Positions 4,359 through 5,137 of a stretch of DNA of 5,137 nucleotides are shown here, piece after piece. Below the pieces are notes generated by a model that searched no databases, was not told the DNA's origin, and worked only from the letters and a program-made list of their open reading frames with translations. The translations under genes and the position numbers were made by a program. This DNA comes from Bacteroidales bacterium. GTDB taxonomy: Bacteria > Bacteroidota > Bacteroidia > Bacteroidales > WCHB1-69. Numbering within the stretch: position 1 is the stretch's first letter; each line of letters opens with the position of its first letter. Location of the stretch: contig JAIROC010000361.1 of the NCBI GenBank assembly GCA_031257735.1, forward strand, positions 1-5,137, written 5' to 3'.

Positions 4359-5137
4359 ATGAACAGAACTTTATTGCTGATAATTATGTCTCTAATCTGC
4401 TTTGCGTGTAAAGATAAGAGAATAGTCGAAACTCAACGTATGGTAAAAGAATGGAGGTCTAAAACTATTATCTTTCCTGACAGTATTACATCTTTATATG
4501 TAATGAATGGTCATGTTGTAAACAATGTAGAACAATCAAATGATAAAGATTATAAAATTTTGTTCTATGCTGATTCAGCAGGTTGCACAAGTTGTAAATT
4601 ACAATTGCCAACATGGAAATCATATATAGAGGAGTTAAAGGACAAAGTTGATTTTATATTTTGGTTGTATCCTAAGAACAACAATGAACTCTTCCTTTTA
4701 TTATTGGAAATGCAGTTTATCCATCCGGTTTATATTGACAGAAATGATGAACTCAACAAATTAAACCATTTTCCAAATAATCCGATGTTTCAATGTTTTC
4801 TGTTAGATAAAAACGATAAAGTACTCGCGATCGGTAATCCTGCCAATAATCCGAAAATCTGGGAATTATACAAAAAAATCATAACCGGCGAAATATCGGA
4901 TAAACTTCCCATAACCACTGTCGAGCCGGAGCAATCCGAAATAGAATTAAAAGATTTGCAAACCGGTAAAACTTCGGAAACGACATTCAGATTGAAAAAC
5001 ACAGGAACACAACCATTAATAATACAAATGGTGAACGCTTCCTGCGGTTGTACCGTTCCCGAATGGGAAAAACAACCGATAGCAGCAGGGAAAAGTACTG
5101 AAATCAAAGTGAAAATCACGCCCGAACAGAGCGAGTA
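4359..5137 (+). CDS. Lipoprotein with thioredoxin-like CxxC domain and DUF1573 domain (3' end cut off)
   Basis: The frame is open from the ATG at 4359 to the window end, giving 259 complete residues without a stop, so the C terminus is missing. Residues 1-17 (MNRTLLLIIMSLICFAC) are a lipoprotein-type signal with likely lipid attachment at Cys17. Residues about 62-175 look like a thioredoxin fold: strand YKILFYADSAG, active site Cys76-Thr-Ser-Cys79, strand VDFIFWLYP, and NNPMFQCFLLDKNDKV, where Pro142 is in the cis-proline position. From about 190 a DUF1573 domain follows, with the family hallmark ASCGCTVPEWE (227-237) and PIAAGKSTEIKVKI. A thiol-disulfide role in the periplasm follows from the CxxC motif; the substrate is unknown. 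It lies ten bases behind the propeller gene and shares its transcript by inference. Codon use shifts from AT-rich in the thioredoxin part to richer in G and C from about 4800 onwards. Confidence 0.85.
   Translation, partial: MNRTLLLIIMSLICFACKDKRIVETQRMVKEWRSKTIIFPDSITSLYVMNGHVVNNVEQSNDKDYKILFYADSAGCTSCKLQLPTWKSYIEELKDKVDFIFWLYPKNNNELFLLLLEMQFIHPVYIDRNDELNKLNHFPNNPMFQCFLLDKNDKVLAIGNPANNPKIWELYKKIITGEISDKLPITTVEPEQSEIELKDLQTGKTSETTFRLKNTGTQPLIIQMVNASCGCTVPEWEKQPIAAGKSTEIKVKITPEQSE

Noticed and set aside
4790..5119. 109-codon - strand frame
   Set aside because: It is antisense to the DUF1573 part of the lipoprotein gene, whose + strand frame carries clear family motifs.

Overview
The window reads as an accessory locus from the chromosome of an AT-rich gut-type Bacteroidota, most likely order Bacteroidales. 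The grounds are the protein families present: a tetratricopeptide (TPR) membrane regulator with a C-terminal helix-turn-helix, NVEALA-type exported small proteins, a DUF3244 domain, a TolB-like six-bladed propeller lipoprotein and a thioredoxin/DUF1573 lipoprotein. Start codons are also preceded by A/T-rich sequence rather than a Shine-Dalgarno motif, and there is a TAnnTTTG-type -7 promoter box. All recognisable genes are on the + strand. No tRNA, rRNA, CRISPR array or transposase is visible.

Layout. 10-1680 encodes a TPR sensor/regulator with a periplasmic TPR domain, one membrane helix, a heptad-repeat coiled coil and a cytoplasmic helix-turn-helix. 1681-1883 is a regulatory spacer with a tandem 10-bp direct repeat, an inverted repeat and a -7 box. 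1884-2318 encodes a small exported protein with an NVEALA-like leader and a DUF3244 beta domain. 2319-2971 has no recognisable gene but holds a striking run of inverted repeats (2391-2784) and a second foldable leader (2894-2949). 2972-3226 encodes a classic NVEALA small protein with a short four-cysteine mature part. 3257-3308 is a strong intrinsic terminator. 3323-4348 encodes a TolB-like six-bladed propeller lipoprotein. 4359 to the window end encodes a lipoprotein combining a thioredoxin-like CxxC domain with a DUF1573 domain, cut by the window edge.

How the parts may work together (inference). The two small proteins share a leader of identical length, with Glu-Ala-Leu at residues 38-40 in both, but carry unrelated mature domains; this suggests one export and processing route for different cargo. 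The two lipoproteins downstream, ten bases apart, look like a two-gene cell-envelope unit. The thioredoxin-like protein could act on disulfides in the cysteine-rich NVEALA product, and the propeller could bind a peptide or glycan ligand. The TPR protein could sense an envelope signal and control the peptide genes. NVEALA function is, to my knowledge, unestablished, so this is the most interesting part of the window, together with the unexplained hairpin array between the two peptide genes.
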